From Steroidobacter agaridevorans (GTDB lineage Bacteria > Pseudomonadota > Gammaproteobacteria > Steroidobacterales > Steroidobacteraceae): a stretch of 64,000 nucleotides of DNA. How positions within the stretch are numbered: the stretch's first letter is position 1; each line of letters starts with the position of its first letter. A program made the translations under genes and the position numbers. Positions 24,007-33,448 of the stretch are shown one piece after another. Where the stretch lies: assembly GCF_009932555.1 (NCBI RefSeq), contig NZ_BLJO01000008.1, positions 265,758 to 329,757 on the forward strand, in the 5' to 3' direction. Under the pieces are notes generated by a model, which made no database searches, was not told where the DNA came from, and saw nothing but the letters and a program-made list of their open reading frames with translations.

Positions 24007-25782
24007 ATGATGAACCGTCTGGTCGCTGCTGTTTCGCTGTTCCTTTGCCTGGCTGCCGGCGCGCTGGGGGCGGAGCGTTCCAGCGATATATCGCTGATTC
24101 CCTGGCCGGCCAGCGTGGAGTCGCAGGGCGGCTCGTTGACGCTCGATTCACAGACCCAGATCGTCTACGGCGATGCGCGGGCGCGGGCTGTTGCGCACTA
24201 CTTTGGTGAGCTGATCGAGCGCACGCGCGGTTTACGCCCCGTGATCGTTCAGGGGTCGGCCGGGGAGGCGCCGAAGCGATCCGTTGTCTTTGCATTGGGC
24301 GGTAGTCCGCCTGGCGCGGGGCCGGAAGCCTACCAGCTCGACGTTTCCTCCAAAGCTGCCCTGATCTCGGCGACGGATCCCCGTGGCTTGTTCAACGGTG
24401 CAGTGACGCTGTGGCAGCTGGCCACCCAGCAGTCGACGGTCGTGCAGGAGGTTCGTATTCCTGGCATCCGGATCGTCGACCAGCCGCGCATGCGCTGGCG
24501 CGGCCTGCTGCTGGATTCCGCGAGCCAGTACCAGTCGGTGGCGTTCATCAAGCGCTACATCGATTTCATGGCGCTCCACAAGCTCAATGTCCTGCATTGG
24601 CATCTGGTCGGCGATCAGGCGTGGCGGCTGCAGATTCCGAAATATCCCAAGCTGACCGGCGGCCTGAGCTCTTATACGGCCGACGATGTGCGCGAGGTGG
24701 TGGAGTACGCCGCGACTCGCAACGTGACGGTTGTGCCGGGGCTCGAGATGCCAGGGCATGCGACCGCCGCCGCCACGGCCTATCCGGCGCTGCGTGCGGC
24801 CGACTCGCCGGGCGCCGGCATGAATCTCTACAATGTCGAAGAAGAAACATTTGCGTTCTTCGATGCCGTGTTCGCGCACGTCGCCGCGCTGTTCCCGGGC
24901 GAATACATCCACATCGGCGCCGGCGACGTTCCCAAGGATCAATGGAAACAATCGACCAGCGTGCAGGCCCGCATGCGCGAGCTGGGCATCGTCAACGAAG
25001 TCCGGCTGCAGCGATATTTCTTCGAGCGCATCAGCGAGCTGACGCAGAAACATAAGCGGCGCATCGTCGGCTGGGACGCCATCTTCGGCGGCGGCGTGCC
25101 GGCGGACTCGATCATCATGACGGCGCGCGGCCTGGACGGTGCGCTGGGCGCGGTCGCGTCCGGTTATGAAGTGATCGTCTCGTCCGCGACGCTGCTGAGC
25201 CTCGATCGTCCGCAGAGTACGGCACCCAACGATCGCGGCAAGTCCGGCGAGATTCTCAGTCTGGGCGATGTGTACCGTTTCGATCCGGCGCCGGCGGCGT
25301 TGTCGGCGCAGGATCGCAGTCGTCTGATCGGCGTGCAGGCCAGCGTGTGGACCAGCACCGATGGCAACGAAGAAGCCATCGAGCAGATGACGTTTCCTCG
25401 CGCGGCGGCCTTGGCGGAAATCGGCTGGACGCCGTCAGCGGAATTGCGCTGGCCCGATTTTCAACCGCGCATGGTTGCGATGCTGGGGCGCTATTCGCGT
25501 CTCGGCGTACGCTACAGCGATGCGGCGTTTCGCGTAATGGCGTTCAAACGCGGCGAATCGGGCGGACGCATCTCGGTCGAGCTCGCCAAGCAAGTGCCGC
25601 TCGGAGAGATTCGTTACACCACCAATGGCATGGAGCCGACCGCCAAGTCGTCGGCGTATACAGATGTGTTCCAGGTGCCGCGCGCGACGGTGATCAAGGC
25701 GGCGGTGTTCTACAATGGTGACCCGCTGTCCCGGACCACCTCGATCGACGTCAACGCCGACATCGCGGGTGGTCCGATGTAG
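24007..25782 (+). CDS. GH20-fold beta-hexosaminidase-like protein, active site eroded
   Basis: A 591-residue exported protein (ATG 24007 after GGGAGG) with the GH20 layout: N-terminal alpha/beta domain, TIM barrel with LHKLNVLHWHL and PGHATAAATAYPAL, and a C-terminal chitobiase-like tail IRYTTNGMEPTA. The fold is clear, but nearly every active-site residue is changed. DxxR is D170-S173; HLTDDQ is HLVGDQ (G202); the HIGGDE catalytic pair is HIGAGD (G306-D307); GWDE is GWDA (A358); SWRG is TARG (A373); WTE is WTS (S450). The gene is intact, so a non-catalytic or altered role is more likely than decay. Divergent to the PVA-dehydrogenase-like gene. Confidence 0.8.
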   Translation: MMNRLVAAVSLFLCLAAGALGAERSSDISLIPWPASVESQGGSLTLDSQTQIVYGDARARAVAHYFGELIERTRGLRPVIVQGSAGEAPKRSVVFALGGSPPGAGPEAYQLDVSSKAALISATDPRGLFNGAVTLWQLATQQSTVVQEVRIPGIRIVDQPRMRWRGLLLDSASQYQSVAFIKRYIDFMALHKLNVLHWHLVGDQAWRLQIPKYPKLTGGLSSYTADDVREVVEYAATRNVTVVPGLEMPGHATAAATAYPALRAADSPGAGMNLYNVEEETFAFFDAVFAHVAALFPGEYIHIGAGDVPKDQWKQSTSVQARMRELGIVNEVRLQRYFFERISELTQKHKRRIVGWDAIFGGGVPADSIIMTARGLDGALGAVASGYEVIVSSATLLSLDRPQSTAPNDRGKSGEILSLGDVYRFDPAPAALSAQDRSRLIGVQASVWTSTDGNEEAIEQMTFPRAAALAEIGWTPSAELRWPDFQPRMVAMLGRYSRLGVRYSDAAFRVMAFKRGESGGRISVELAKQVPLGEIRYTTNGMEPTAKSSAYTDVFQVPRATVIKAAVFYNGDPLSRTTSIDVNADIAGGPM

Positions 25783-25792
25783 TCATTCATCA

Positions 25793-25812
25793 GGCACCGG
25801 TCAGCCGGTGCC
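25793..25812. terminator. Bidirectional hairpin between convergent genes
   Basis: A perfect 8-bp stem GGCACCGG/CCGGTGCC with loop TCAG lies between the GH20-like gene and the SnoaL-like gene, overlapping the stop codon of the latter. Confidence 0.5.
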
Positions 25813-26310
25813 GTCCTGCTCCGCCGCCTGTGCGACAGACACGGCCGTCGACGTGGCGACGTCGGTGTTGTACATCACACGATAGAGCTTCCAGCCGTGG
25901 CCACGATTGCGCCACACGTGCATGTACTTGCCTGCCTCGACATCCGAGCCACGCCGTACATCGCGCACGCGATAGTGACCTTGCTCGATCGCGATGTCGT
26001 TGCGGATCAGGCTCATGTCGGCCTCGGTATTGAACGACACCACCGGCGTCATCTGATCCTTGAGAAACGCCGAGATGCCTTCGCGGCCGGTGATCGCCGG
26101 GCCATGCTCCGGCAGGATCTGAGCATCGTCATCGAACAACGCCACGGTGGCGTCGAGGTCGTCCGCGTTGAACGCCTGTTCGAACGACTGGACGACGGAT
26201 TTTGGCAACGATTCGCTGCGCGTGCTGCAGCCCCCCAGCGTGACGCTCATCGCGACAGCTCCGAGCGTCAGCATCGTTCCTGAGAAATTAACTACTCTGT
26301 TCATGGTCAT
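25801..26310 (-). CDS. SnoaL-like/DUF4440-type lipoprotein
   Basis: A 169-residue protein with a lipoprotein signal (lipobox TLGGC) from ATG 26310, or 26304 two codons on; GGGGGAA lies just upstream. The mature part is a NTF2/SnoaL-like cone: SFEQAFNADDLDATVALFDDDAQILPEHGPAITGREGISAFLKDQ, ending in HVWRNRGHGWKLYRVMYN. Such domains bind small molecules or act as simple cyclases/isomerases; many secreted ones have no known role. The in-frame extension to 26472 has no ribosome site. Confidence 0.75.
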   Translation of the reverse strand: MTMNRVVNFSGTMLTLGAVAMSVTLGGCSTRSESLPKSVVQSFEQAFNADDLDATVALFDDDAQILPEHGPAITGREGISAFLKDQMTPVVSFNTEADMSLIRNDIAIEQGHYRVRDVRRGSDVEAGKYMHVWRNRGHGWKLYRVMYNTDVATSTAVSVAQAAEQDGTG

Positions 26311-26572
26311 CTTTCCCCCACTTCCTTCTGTCACCATGATGCGATCTCTCGCATCCACGAGTGCATCAATGTCACCCGCGAAGAAAAGAATATTCCCGTG
26401 TGAGGCAGGCGTCACCACCGGATATCCGATAGCGGCCCGGTCACACGGCTGCAAGATTCCTCTGCCGATCACTGCGCCTCGAAGTGTTTCGGGTTATTCT
26501 CAATACGTGGTTGCTGCGAACATCGTGGCATGGATGGCTCGAACGAATGTGCGCCGGCGGGAGGAGCAATTT

Positions 26573-27193
26573 ATGTCCTTGTACGGTCTGTTGGTTTTTT
26601 CCGCGATTTATATGCTGGCGGTCGCTACGCCGGGCCCAGGCGTCGCAGCCGTGATCGCGCGTTCGCTGGCGAAAGGCACTCGCGGCGCGCCGGCGTTCAT
26701 CGCGGGCTTCCTGGTCGGCGATCTCATTTGGTTTGCATTTGCGGCAACGGGGCTTGCGGCGCTCGCTCAGAGCGCGCATGCGGTATTCGTCGTGGTGAAG
26801 TACGCGGGCGCAGCATATTTGTTGTATCTCGCGTACAAGCTGTGGACCGCGCCCGCCGCGCCGGTCTCGGATGAGGGGCCTGATATCGAGGTGGGCCAGA
26901 AACCGTTTCAGTTGTTCCTGGGTAGTCTGGCGCTGACGCTCGCCAATCCCAAGACCATGATTTTTTTCGTGGCGCTGTTGCCGACGGTCGTGCGGCTCGA
27001 AAAGCTGACTCTACTCGGCTTCGCCGAGATGGTCGTGGCGATTTCCATCCTGCTGCCGCTGACGTTGGGCGCCTATGTAGTGCTCGCGGCTCGCGCTCGC
27101 CGGGTCTTCAAGAGCGCGACGGCGGTACGCAGAATCAATCGTGGCACGGGGGCCGCGATGGCTTGCGCCGCCGTCGCTGTGGCTACTCGTTAA
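26573..27193 (+). CDS. LysE/RhtB family amino acid exporter
   Basis: A 206-residue inner membrane protein with about six helices. ATG 26573 follows GGGAGGAG. The N-terminal ATPGPGVAAVIARSLAKGTRGAPAFIAG and central LALTLANPKTMIFFVALLP are the two signature blocks of the LysE/RhtB superfamily, which exports amino acids such as lysine, threonine or homoserine lactone. Its stop codon is interleaved with that of the convergent TonB receptor. The longer in-frame reading from 26147 overlaps the lipoprotein gene antisense and was rejected. Confidence 0.88.
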   Translation: MSLYGLLVFSAIYMLAVATPGPGVAAVIARSLAKGTRGAPAFIAGFLVGDLIWFAFAATGLAALAQSAHAVFVVVKYAGAAYLLYLAYKLWTAPAAPVSDEGPDIEVGQKPFQLFLGSLALTLANPKTMIFFVALLPTVVRLEKLTLLGFAEMVVAISILLPLTLGAYVVLAARARRVFKSATAVRRINRGTGAAMACAAVAVATR

Positions 27194-29691
27194 AACGTGT
27201 AGTTGACTCTCCCATAGACGAAGCGGCCGGAGCGGCCGAACGGCGAGTAGTTCGAGAACGACTGCGTGCCGGTGAGATTGTTCTGCGGCGGCAGCGGATC
27301 GGGATACTCGTCGGTGATGTTGTCCGCGCCGAACGCGAGCTTGATGTGCTCGGTGATGGCGAGGCGCGCCTCCAGGTCCACCAGCGTCGTTGCCGACAAA
27401 GTGAAGTCCAGTGTCGGATTCGGGTCAGGCGACAGCACTTCGCCATAGCGGGTCGCGCGCAGCGTTGCTCCCCAGCCGCCGAGTGTCCAGTTGATCATTG
27501 CCGAGAACTTGTTCTCCGGCGTGCCTTCCTCGTAGCTCAATACGTTGAAGCGATTGAATAGGATGGGCGGCGTGGGCAGCGCCGACAGCTGCGGGGTCGT
27601 CGGGACTTTAGTGACATCCGTGGAGTTGAAGTTGGCCGTGACCGTGAAGTCGAACCGCCCGGCGGCGTCCGTCGACCAGGGATAGCTCATCACGATGTCC
27701 ACGCCCTCGGTGGTCGTATCGACGCCGTTGATGAAGAAGCGGCCGCCGCCGATGCCGACGAAACCGAGGCCGGTGAGATAGTTCACGACGTCGGGGGATG
27801 TGAGGTTCTCCGACAGCACGATGCGATCTTCGATATCGATGCGATAGGCGTCGACCGTGATCGTCAGGTCGCCTAGGCGCGCGACTGCGCCCAGCGAGTA
27901 GTTCAACGACTCCTCCGCATCCAGCGGTTGCGCACCCAGCGCGATCGCCGCCGGGTTGTTCACCGGGAACGTCGCGATGTCGAACGGCAGCCCGCCGATG
28001 AAGTTGGTGGAGGTGGTCGAGAAGTACTGCTGCTGCAACGACGGCGCCTTGAAGCCGTTCTGCACCGAGGCGCGCATCGCGAACTGCGGAACGAAGTCAT
28101 AGCGCAACGACAGCTTGCCCGCGAGGTTCTCGCCGAAGTCCGAATAGCTCTCGCCGCGCAACGCCACCGATGTCAGGAACTTCTCTGTGATGTTTGCTTC
28201 CAGGTCGATGTACGCGCCGACAGCGGTGCGGTCTTCGTCGACTTCGTTCTCGGGACGGAAGCCAGGAAACACTTGCGCGCCCGATTGGGTGGGGTTGCCG
28301 TTGGCCAGGCGGACGCCGCCGTTGAGATACGAGTTCGGCTCGCCGGCGTGAATGCTGAATGTTTCTCGCCGTGCTTCGACACCGACGGCGATGTTGAGCG
28401 GCGAGGCGAGGCCGACGTCGACGGTGCGCACGCCGGAAACGTTCAATGTCAATTGATCGTAGTCGAAGCCGCCGGAATCGAACGTGGTCGGGCTGGCCGT
28501 GCCGAGCGAGCGGTTCAACGAGTTCCGCACCTCGTAATCCATTTCGTTGCGACCGTAGGTGAGCGAGGAGTCCATGTCCCATTCGCCGAGCCGCCAGCTC
28601 GTGCCGACAGCCGCGGAGATGTCGACGACATCCGGCGCGATCAATGGCAGGAAGCCGTCGGGATAGATCTGGATGGTGTTGCGATCGTCGCCCGCGATTC
28701 GATAGAAGCCTGCCGACACGGCGTCGCGATCCTGCCAGCTCGCCCAGCCGTAAATGCTCGCGCCGCTCGCCACTTCGTACTCGGCGTTGACGAACACCGT
28801 CTTCTGATCGAGCTCGGGCTCGCCGTACCAGGAGTTGTAGCGGTCGAAAGTCGCTTCACGCGGATCGTATGCGCCATTCACCAGCGGATACTGTCGACGC
28901 ATGTCGTAACCGCCGCGCTCGGTGTGCTCCTGATCTTTATATTCGGCAGCGATGACCACCGAGCCGGTGGTGCCGATGGGCAAGCCTTTCCAGGCAGACA
29001 CCGTCAAGGTCTCGCCATCGGACATATCGCGGCTGCGCCTCGGCGGTGAGGAGAAGTTCGCGCCAGGGGGATTGGTGGGCGGACTGCCCACGAGGACGTC
29101 ATAACTGGTCTCGCGCCATCCATAAATGACACCGGCATCGCCACCCTCGTTGTCGGTGCGCAGTCGCAGGTTGATCACGCCGGCGATCGCGTCCGAGCCG
29201 TATTGCGCCGATGCGCCATCTCGGAGCACTTCGACGGACTGGATGATCGCGTTCGGAATGGTGTTCAGGTCGACCGCCGTCGAGCCGCGACCGATGCTGT
29301 TGTTGATGTTGATCAACGCGGACTGATGCCGGCGCTTGCCGTTCACCAGCACCAATGTTTGATCCGGCGCGAGGCCGCGCAACGTCGCTGGACGCACCGT
29401 ATCGGTGCCGTCGTTCAGTCCGGGGCGCGGAAAGTTGAACGAAGGCACGGTGACCGAGAGCGCCTGACTCACTTCGGAGACACCCAGATTTTGCAATTGC
29501 TCGCCGCTCACGACGTCGACCGGGACCGCGGTGTCCAGGGCCGAACGATTCGCGACGCGAGTGCCGGTGACGATGACCTGTTCGATCTCTTTATTGCCTT
29601 CGCCAGCGGTCTGCGCCATCGCGGGCGCCGTCATCAGTAACAGGGGCAGGCTGGCGGCCAAACGCAAGGAGCCGGAAGCATTGTTGTTCAT
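27190..29691 (-). CDS. TonB-dependent outer membrane receptor
   Basis: An 833-residue protein with a Sec signal peptide, TonB-box-like region (EIEQVIVTGTRV), plug domain (about 45-160, with RGLAPDQTLVLVNGKRRH and EVLRDGASAQYGSDAIAGVINLRLR) and a large beta-barrel ending in Phe (GRVNYTF). It imports a scarce solute across the outer membrane using proton motive force. The substrate is not readable; the plug resembles the carbohydrate/oligomer type frequent in Xanthomonadales-like genomes rather than the siderophore type. It is divergent to the epimerase; the AT-rich intergenic region has an 8-bp inverted repeat. Confidence 0.9.
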   Translation of the reverse strand: MNNNASGSLRLAASLPLLLMTAPAMAQTAGEGNKEIEQVIVTGTRVANRSALDTAVPVDVVSGEQLQNLGVSEVSQALSVTVPSFNFPRPGLNDGTDTVRPATLRGLAPDQTLVLVNGKRRHQSALININNSIGRGSTAVDLNTIPNAIIQSVEVLRDGASAQYGSDAIAGVINLRLRTDNEGGDAGVIYGWRETSYDVLVGSPPTNPPGANFSSPPRRSRDMSDGETLTVSAWKGLPIGTTGSVVIAAEYKDQEHTERGGYDMRRQYPLVNGAYDPREATFDRYNSWYGEPELDQKTVFVNAEYEVASGASIYGWASWQDRDAVSAGFYRIAGDDRNTIQIYPDGFLPLIAPDVVDISAAVGTSWRLGEWDMDSSLTYGRNEMDYEVRNSLNRSLGTASPTTFDSGGFDYDQLTLNVSGVRTVDVGLASPLNIAVGVEARRETFSIHAGEPNSYLNGGVRLANGNPTQSGAQVFPGFRPENEVDEDRTAVGAYIDLEANITEKFLTSVALRGESYSDFGENLAGKLSLRYDFVPQFAMRASVQNGFKAPSLQQQYFSTTSTNFIGGLPFDIATFPVNNPAAIALGAQPLDAEESLNYSLGAVARLGDLTITVDAYRIDIEDRIVLSENLTSPDVVNYLTGLGFVGIGGGRFFINGVDTTTEGVDIVMSYPWSTDAAGRFDFTVTANFNSTDVTKVPTTPQLSALPTPPILFNRFNVLSYEEGTPENKFSAMINWTLGGWGATLRATRYGEVLSPDPNPTLDFTLSATTLVDLEARLAITEHIKLAFGADNITDEYPDPLPPQNNLTGTQSFSNYSPFGRSGRFVYGRVNYTF

Positions 29692-29839
29692 GAGTAACTC
29701 CGGAACGACTGAGGCCAGGGCAGCATGTAATACGCTTGTGATGAAATGGCAACGGGTATGTTGCTTTGCGCGCTCGGCGCCACAGCCGGCGTCGTTCAGA
29801 AATAACCGGGCCGGCCCTGGAACGAATCTATGTGCTCAT

Positions 29840-29875
29840 GCATTTGCATGCGTTACGTATAACTTTTGCAAATGC
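29840..29875. promoter_or_regulatory. Inverted repeat between TonB receptor and epimerase
   Basis: GCATTTGC (29840-29847) and GCAAATGC (29868-29875) form an 8-bp inverted repeat around 20 nt of AT-rich DNA that contains TATAAC (29858). It lies in a markedly AT-rich patch of a GC-rich window, between divergent genes. A regulator site is possible; no family assigned. Confidence 0.35.
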
Positions 29876-29899
29876 GTTTGTAACAATATCGGCGGATGT

Positions 29900-30964
29900 A
29901 TGCGGATTTTCGTGACTGGCGCCACGGGTTTCATTGGGGCGCATTTCGTCGAGCGGGCGGTGGCGGAAGGCCATGAAGTCATCGGCCTGTATCGCAGCGA
30001 CGGAGCCAAACATCGAGCGGTGATAGAGCGGTTACGCGCGCACGGCGCATCGCTGCGGCGAGGGGACGTCCTGAAGCCCGAGTCGTTTGCCGACATGGTG
30101 AAAGGCTCGGACAGCGTCTGCCACTTTGCCGCCGCGTTCCGCGAGTCCGGCGCCGACGAAAGTTATTTCAGGCGAATGAATGTCGAGGGCACGTCGAATG
30201 TGGCGCGCGCCGCGGCTGCGGCTGGAGTCAAACGCTTCGTCCAGTGCGGGACTGCCGGCATCTATGGCCAGCGCGTCGCCGGCACCATCGACGAGAGCAC
30301 GCCGATCCGGCCCTGGAACAGTTACGAGCGCAGCAAGCTCGCTGCGGACGAGCAGGTGCGGGACATCGCGACCTCGGCTGGCATGGAGTACGTCATTCTC
30401 CGCCCCACGGCCGTCTACGGGCCGCGCGATGAGCGATTGTTGAAACTGTTCCGCTCAGTGCAGAAAGGACGGTTCCCGCTGTTCGGGCCGGGCGAGGGGC
30501 GGCGGCACATGATCTATGTGACCGATCTGGCCGATGCCTTCCTGCGGGCGTGCACGGCGCCGATGGCTGCGAATCAGGAATTGATCGTCGCCGGACCGAA
30601 GGCCGTGCCGCTGCGCGAAATGTTGGAAACAATTGCGCAGGCCGCGAACCGACCCGTGTTCGGTCCTCGCCTGCCGCTGAAGCCGATGCTGGCGCTGGCG
30701 GCCGTCGTCGAAGACACCTGCAAGGTGCTCAACATCAATCCGCCGATCTATCGCCGTCGGATGGATTTCTACTTGAACGATGCCGCGTTCGATTCGCGTC
30801 AGGCGCAAGCCGTGCTGGGCTGGCAGCCCAAGGTGGATCTCGCCGAGGGTTTTGCCGCAACGCTAAGCGCGTTGCGGCAAGAAAGAGGAAGCGCCGCCGT
30901 CAACGCGGTGGCGCAGGCTTTCGCATTCCTCACATTGATCACGATGTTCGCGACCGACCCTTGA
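29900..30964 (+). CDS. NAD-dependent epimerase/dehydratase (extended SDR)
   Basis: A 354-residue protein from ATG 29900 (MRIFVTGATGFIGAHF). It has the Rossmann glycine motif GATGFIG, the substrate/active-site block GTAGIYG, and catalytic YxxxK in SYERSK (about residue 145). Extended short-chain dehydrogenases of this type act on nucleotide sugars or on 3-beta-hydroxysteroid-like substrates; the latter group often has a C-terminal hydrophobic stretch, and this protein ends with VAQAFAFLTLITMF. The substrate is uncertain. It lies divergent to the TonB receptor and 3 nt from the convergent serine hydrolase. Confidence 0.82.
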   Translation: MRIFVTGATGFIGAHFVERAVAEGHEVIGLYRSDGAKHRAVIERLRAHGASLRRGDVLKPESFADMVKGSDSVCHFAAAFRESGADESYFRRMNVEGTSNVARAAAAAGVKRFVQCGTAGIYGQRVAGTIDESTPIRPWNSYERSKLAADEQVRDIATSAGMEYVILRPTAVYGPRDERLLKLFRSVQKGRFPLFGPGEGRRHMIYVTDLADAFLRACTAPMAANQELIVAGPKAVPLREMLETIAQAANRPVFGPRLPLKPMLALAAVVEDTCKVLNINPPIYRRRMDFYLNDAAFDSRQAQAVLGWQPKVDLAEGFAATLSALRQERGSAAVNAVAQAFAFLTLITMFATDP

Positions 30965-30967
30965 TCG

Positions 30968-32263
30968 CTACTGTTGAGGCAGCAGCGACTGATACACGAT
31001 GCTCGCGAACTTCTCACGGAAGTCGGTGCCGTTCGGCATGAGCTGAATCATCAGCACGACGACCAGGCCCGAGGTGGGATCGACCCGATAATTGGTCCCG
31101 TACGCGCCGCCCCAGCCGAACGCGCCGGGCGCTTCCAGGCCGCTGGCGCCGAACCGTTCGACCGTTTCGAAGCCGAAGCCGAATCCCATATCGGGTTTGT
31201 TGTAGATGTCGCCGATTTGATTGGTGGTCATCAAGGCGACGCTGCGAGGTGAAAGAATGCGCGCGTTGCCAAGCGCGCCGCCATTGCGGAGCGCCTCGAG
31301 GAAGCGCGCATAGTCTGCGGCGGTCGAGAGCAGGCCGGCGCCGCCAGCGAAACTGCGGCGAGGTCCGTCCACATAATGGCCTTGTCCCTTGGCATCGTTT
31401 GCGGAGCGCGCGATCTTGCCATTCGTGCCCGTGCCGTACACGGCGGCCAGCCGGCTGCGCTGCTCCTTCGGCAAGAAGAAGTTCGTGTCCTTCATACCCA
31501 GCGGCTGAGTGATGTTCTTGCGCAGATATTCATCCAGCGCCATGCCCGAGGCGCGCTCGACGACACAGCCGAGAATGTCGGTGTTGTAGCCGTAGACCCA
31601 GGCTTCGCCCGGCTGCGCGACGAACGGCAGCGAGCCGAGTTTCTCCATGCTGGTGCAGATCGGCTCATTCTTATCGGCGGTGTACCAGCCCATGCCCGCG
31701 GCGGGTCCGAGGCCTTTCTCCTTGTAGAGCGCGGCGATTTCCGGGTTGGTGCCGTAAGAGATGCCGGCGGTGTGAGTCAACAGATCGCGCAGTGTGATGG
31801 GCCGCTTCGCGGGCACGGCGCTGCCGTTCACCATTACCGTGGTCCTGGCGAATTCGGGGATGTACTTGCTGACCGGATCGGTGACCACGAGCTTGCCCTG
31901 TTCCTGCAATTGCAGGACGGCGGCGCTGGTGAGCGCCTTGGTCTGGGAGGCGATCCGGAAGATGGTGTCGGTGCTCATGCGCGTGCCGGCTTCCTTGTCG
32001 GCCCAGCCGGCGGCGTGCTGGTACACGAGCTGGCCGTTCTGCAGGACCAGGGCGACCGCGCCGGCGATCAGGTTCTCGTCCACATACTGTTGCATCAACG
32101 TATCGATGCGGGCCAGGCGCTCTTTGGAGACGCTGGTGGCGGCGCTGACCTGCGAGCGTGCGCCGTTGAGCGCGTTCCAGCTTTCTGTTTGCGGGGTTTC
32201 CGCGAAGCTGGCGCTGCCGAGCAGGGCTGCCAGCAATGTTGTCGTTATCAGTCGCGTGCGCAT
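30968..32263 (-). CDS. Serine hydrolase, beta-lactamase/esterase (EstB) family
   Basis: A 431-residue protein with a Sec signal peptide, periplasmic. Class C beta-lactamase fold motifs: SxxK as S-Q-T-K (about residue 107), YxN as Y-G-Y-N (about 225), and late GWGGAYGTNYRVDP, which is typical of esterase-type (EstB) members instead of a KTG triad. It probably hydrolyses esters or cell-wall-type amides; true beta-lactamase activity is unlikely without KTG. It is 3 nt from the convergent epimerase. Confidence 0.85.
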   Translation of the reverse strand: MRTRLITTTLLAALLGSASFAETPQTESWNALNGARSQVSAATSVSKERLARIDTLMQQYVDENLIAGAVALVLQNGQLVYQHAAGWADKEAGTRMSTDTIFRIASQTKALTSAAVLQLQEQGKLVVTDPVSKYIPEFARTTVMVNGSAVPAKRPITLRDLLTHTAGISYGTNPEIAALYKEKGLGPAAGMGWYTADKNEPICTSMEKLGSLPFVAQPGEAWVYGYNTDILGCVVERASGMALDEYLRKNITQPLGMKDTNFFLPKEQRSRLAAVYGTGTNGKIARSANDAKGQGHYVDGPRRSFAGGAGLLSTAADYARFLEALRNGGALGNARILSPRSVALMTTNQIGDIYNKPDMGFGFGFETVERFGASGLEAPGAFGWGGAYGTNYRVDPTSGLVVVLMIQLMPNGTDFREKFASIVYQSLLPQQ

Positions 32264-32325
32264 CGAGGATCCTTGTTGCTGCCCGAAAATGAACGGACCG
32301 CAATGATCCTACTAATGCCATCTAT

Positions 32326-32410
32326 AAAAAAAGGGCCACTCCTAAAAAAGAGCCACCGCCGCGAGCCCCGCGACGATGGCTTCCGGGAAAACGAAGATTG
32401 TCAGTGGCCC
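32326..32410 (-). terminator. Tandem intrinsic terminator after the DUF4394 gene
   Basis: On the minus strand an inner stem (32352-32363 with 32369-32380, two G-U pairs) is followed by a U-rich run (32344-32351). An outer stem GGGCCACT/AGTGGCCC (32403-32410 with 32333-32340) encloses it and is followed by seven U (32326-32332). Two successive release sites are therefore likely. Confidence 0.65.
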
Positions 32411-32464
32411 AAATTCGCGTTGGCGTCCGGGCCTGGATTCACCAGAGGTTTGCAGTCCGCACAG

Positions 32465-33448
32465 TTACCGGCGCGGCACCACCGCGATGTCGAACACGCC
32501 GCCAGTGATCGGCGCGGTCGAGCCCGGCAGCGGCGCCGGCTGGCCGCGCTTCACGACCACCTTCTGCGTTCTGCCCAGAGGCAGGTTCGGATCGATCTGC
32601 GTCAGATCGATGGAGAACAGCAGGCGCGTGGTCTGGCCGACCAGGAAGTTGTTGCCGTACGCATCGGTGTAGATGTCGAAATCGGTGGTCGGCGACATGT
32701 TCAGGGCATTGCCGTACTCATCGACGAACGAGCCGATGGTCTGCAACAGGCCCGCGCCGGTGTTGGAGCTGCCGGTGGCGTTCTTGCCGGAGATGGTGAC
32801 CAGCGTGTCCAGGTCGTGATCGACCAGATAGAACAACGTCGCGGTCGCGCCGTTGAAGTTGTTGTTGTACGCGCCGCCGACGATCTCCGGATCCTTGCCG
32901 AAGTTCACGTCGCCCTGCGCATAAGTGAATTTGGTCTGGACCGCGGTTGTGTTCAGGTTGCCGCCGTTGGCGTCGTTCACGACCGCGATGTTCTGGTCGT
33001 TGCTGCCAGTGATGCGCAACGCGTTCAACACCGGGTTGAAATCGACCAACGCGCCGAAGCCGCCGCTGAAGCGCGGATTGACCTGGCTGACCTTGGTGCT
33101 CGCGCCGAAGTAACGCGACGTGAGATTGATGGTGTACAGGCCGCCGCGATCGGTCAGGCCGTACAGCTGACCGTCGGCGGGACGGAAGTCGATGCCGATC
33201 AGATTGCCGCCGTCGGAGACGTCGACGCGGCCGCCGCGCACATACGAAGTGGCGCCGGGCTTGAGGATGTACAGCGAGTTGTCGCTGGTCAGCGCATACA
33301 GGCTCGAGTTGGGCAACGTAACGCCTTTCGCGACGCCGCTCGTCGGCACGACGCTGGTTTGCGTTTGCGCGTTGACGATCGTTACGCCGAGCAGCGTGGT
33401 GGCGATCGCCACCGCGGCCCATGCCGCTGAAGTTCTCGTCGATCTCAT
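32465..33448 (-). CDS. DUF4394 domain protein
   Basis: A 327-residue exported protein (Sec signal cleaved near VNA) with propeller-like repeats: LYALTSDNSLYILKPG, LIGIDFRPADGQLYGLTDRGGLYTINL, GFGALVDFNPVLNALRITGSNDQN and GNNFLVGQTTRLLFSIDL. These are the blocks of DUF4394, a secreted beta-propeller-like family of unknown function. Only one gene on its transcript is apparent: a double terminator follows, and a 254-nt region separates it from the divergent aldo/keto reductase. Confidence 0.82.
   Translation of the reverse strand: MRSTRTSAAWAAVAIATTLLGVTIVNAQTQTSVVPTSGVAKGVTLPNSSLYALTSDNSLYILKPGATSYVRGGRVDVSDGGNLIGIDFRPADGQLYGLTDRGGLYTINLTSRYFGASTKVSQVNPRFSGGFGALVDFNPVLNALRITGSNDQNIAVVNDANGGNLNTTAVQTKFTYAQGDVNFGKDPEIVGGAYNNNFNGATATLFYLVDHDLDTLVTISGKNATGSSNTGAGLLQTIGSFVDEYGNALNMSPTTDFDIYTDAYGNNFLVGQTTRLLFSIDLTQIDPNLPLGRTQKVVVKRGQPAPLPGSTAPITGGVFDIAVVPRR

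Noticed and set aside
31376..33430. 684-codon plus-strand open frame
   Set aside because: Runs antisense across two real genes and the terminator between them, so it cannot be a normal gene.
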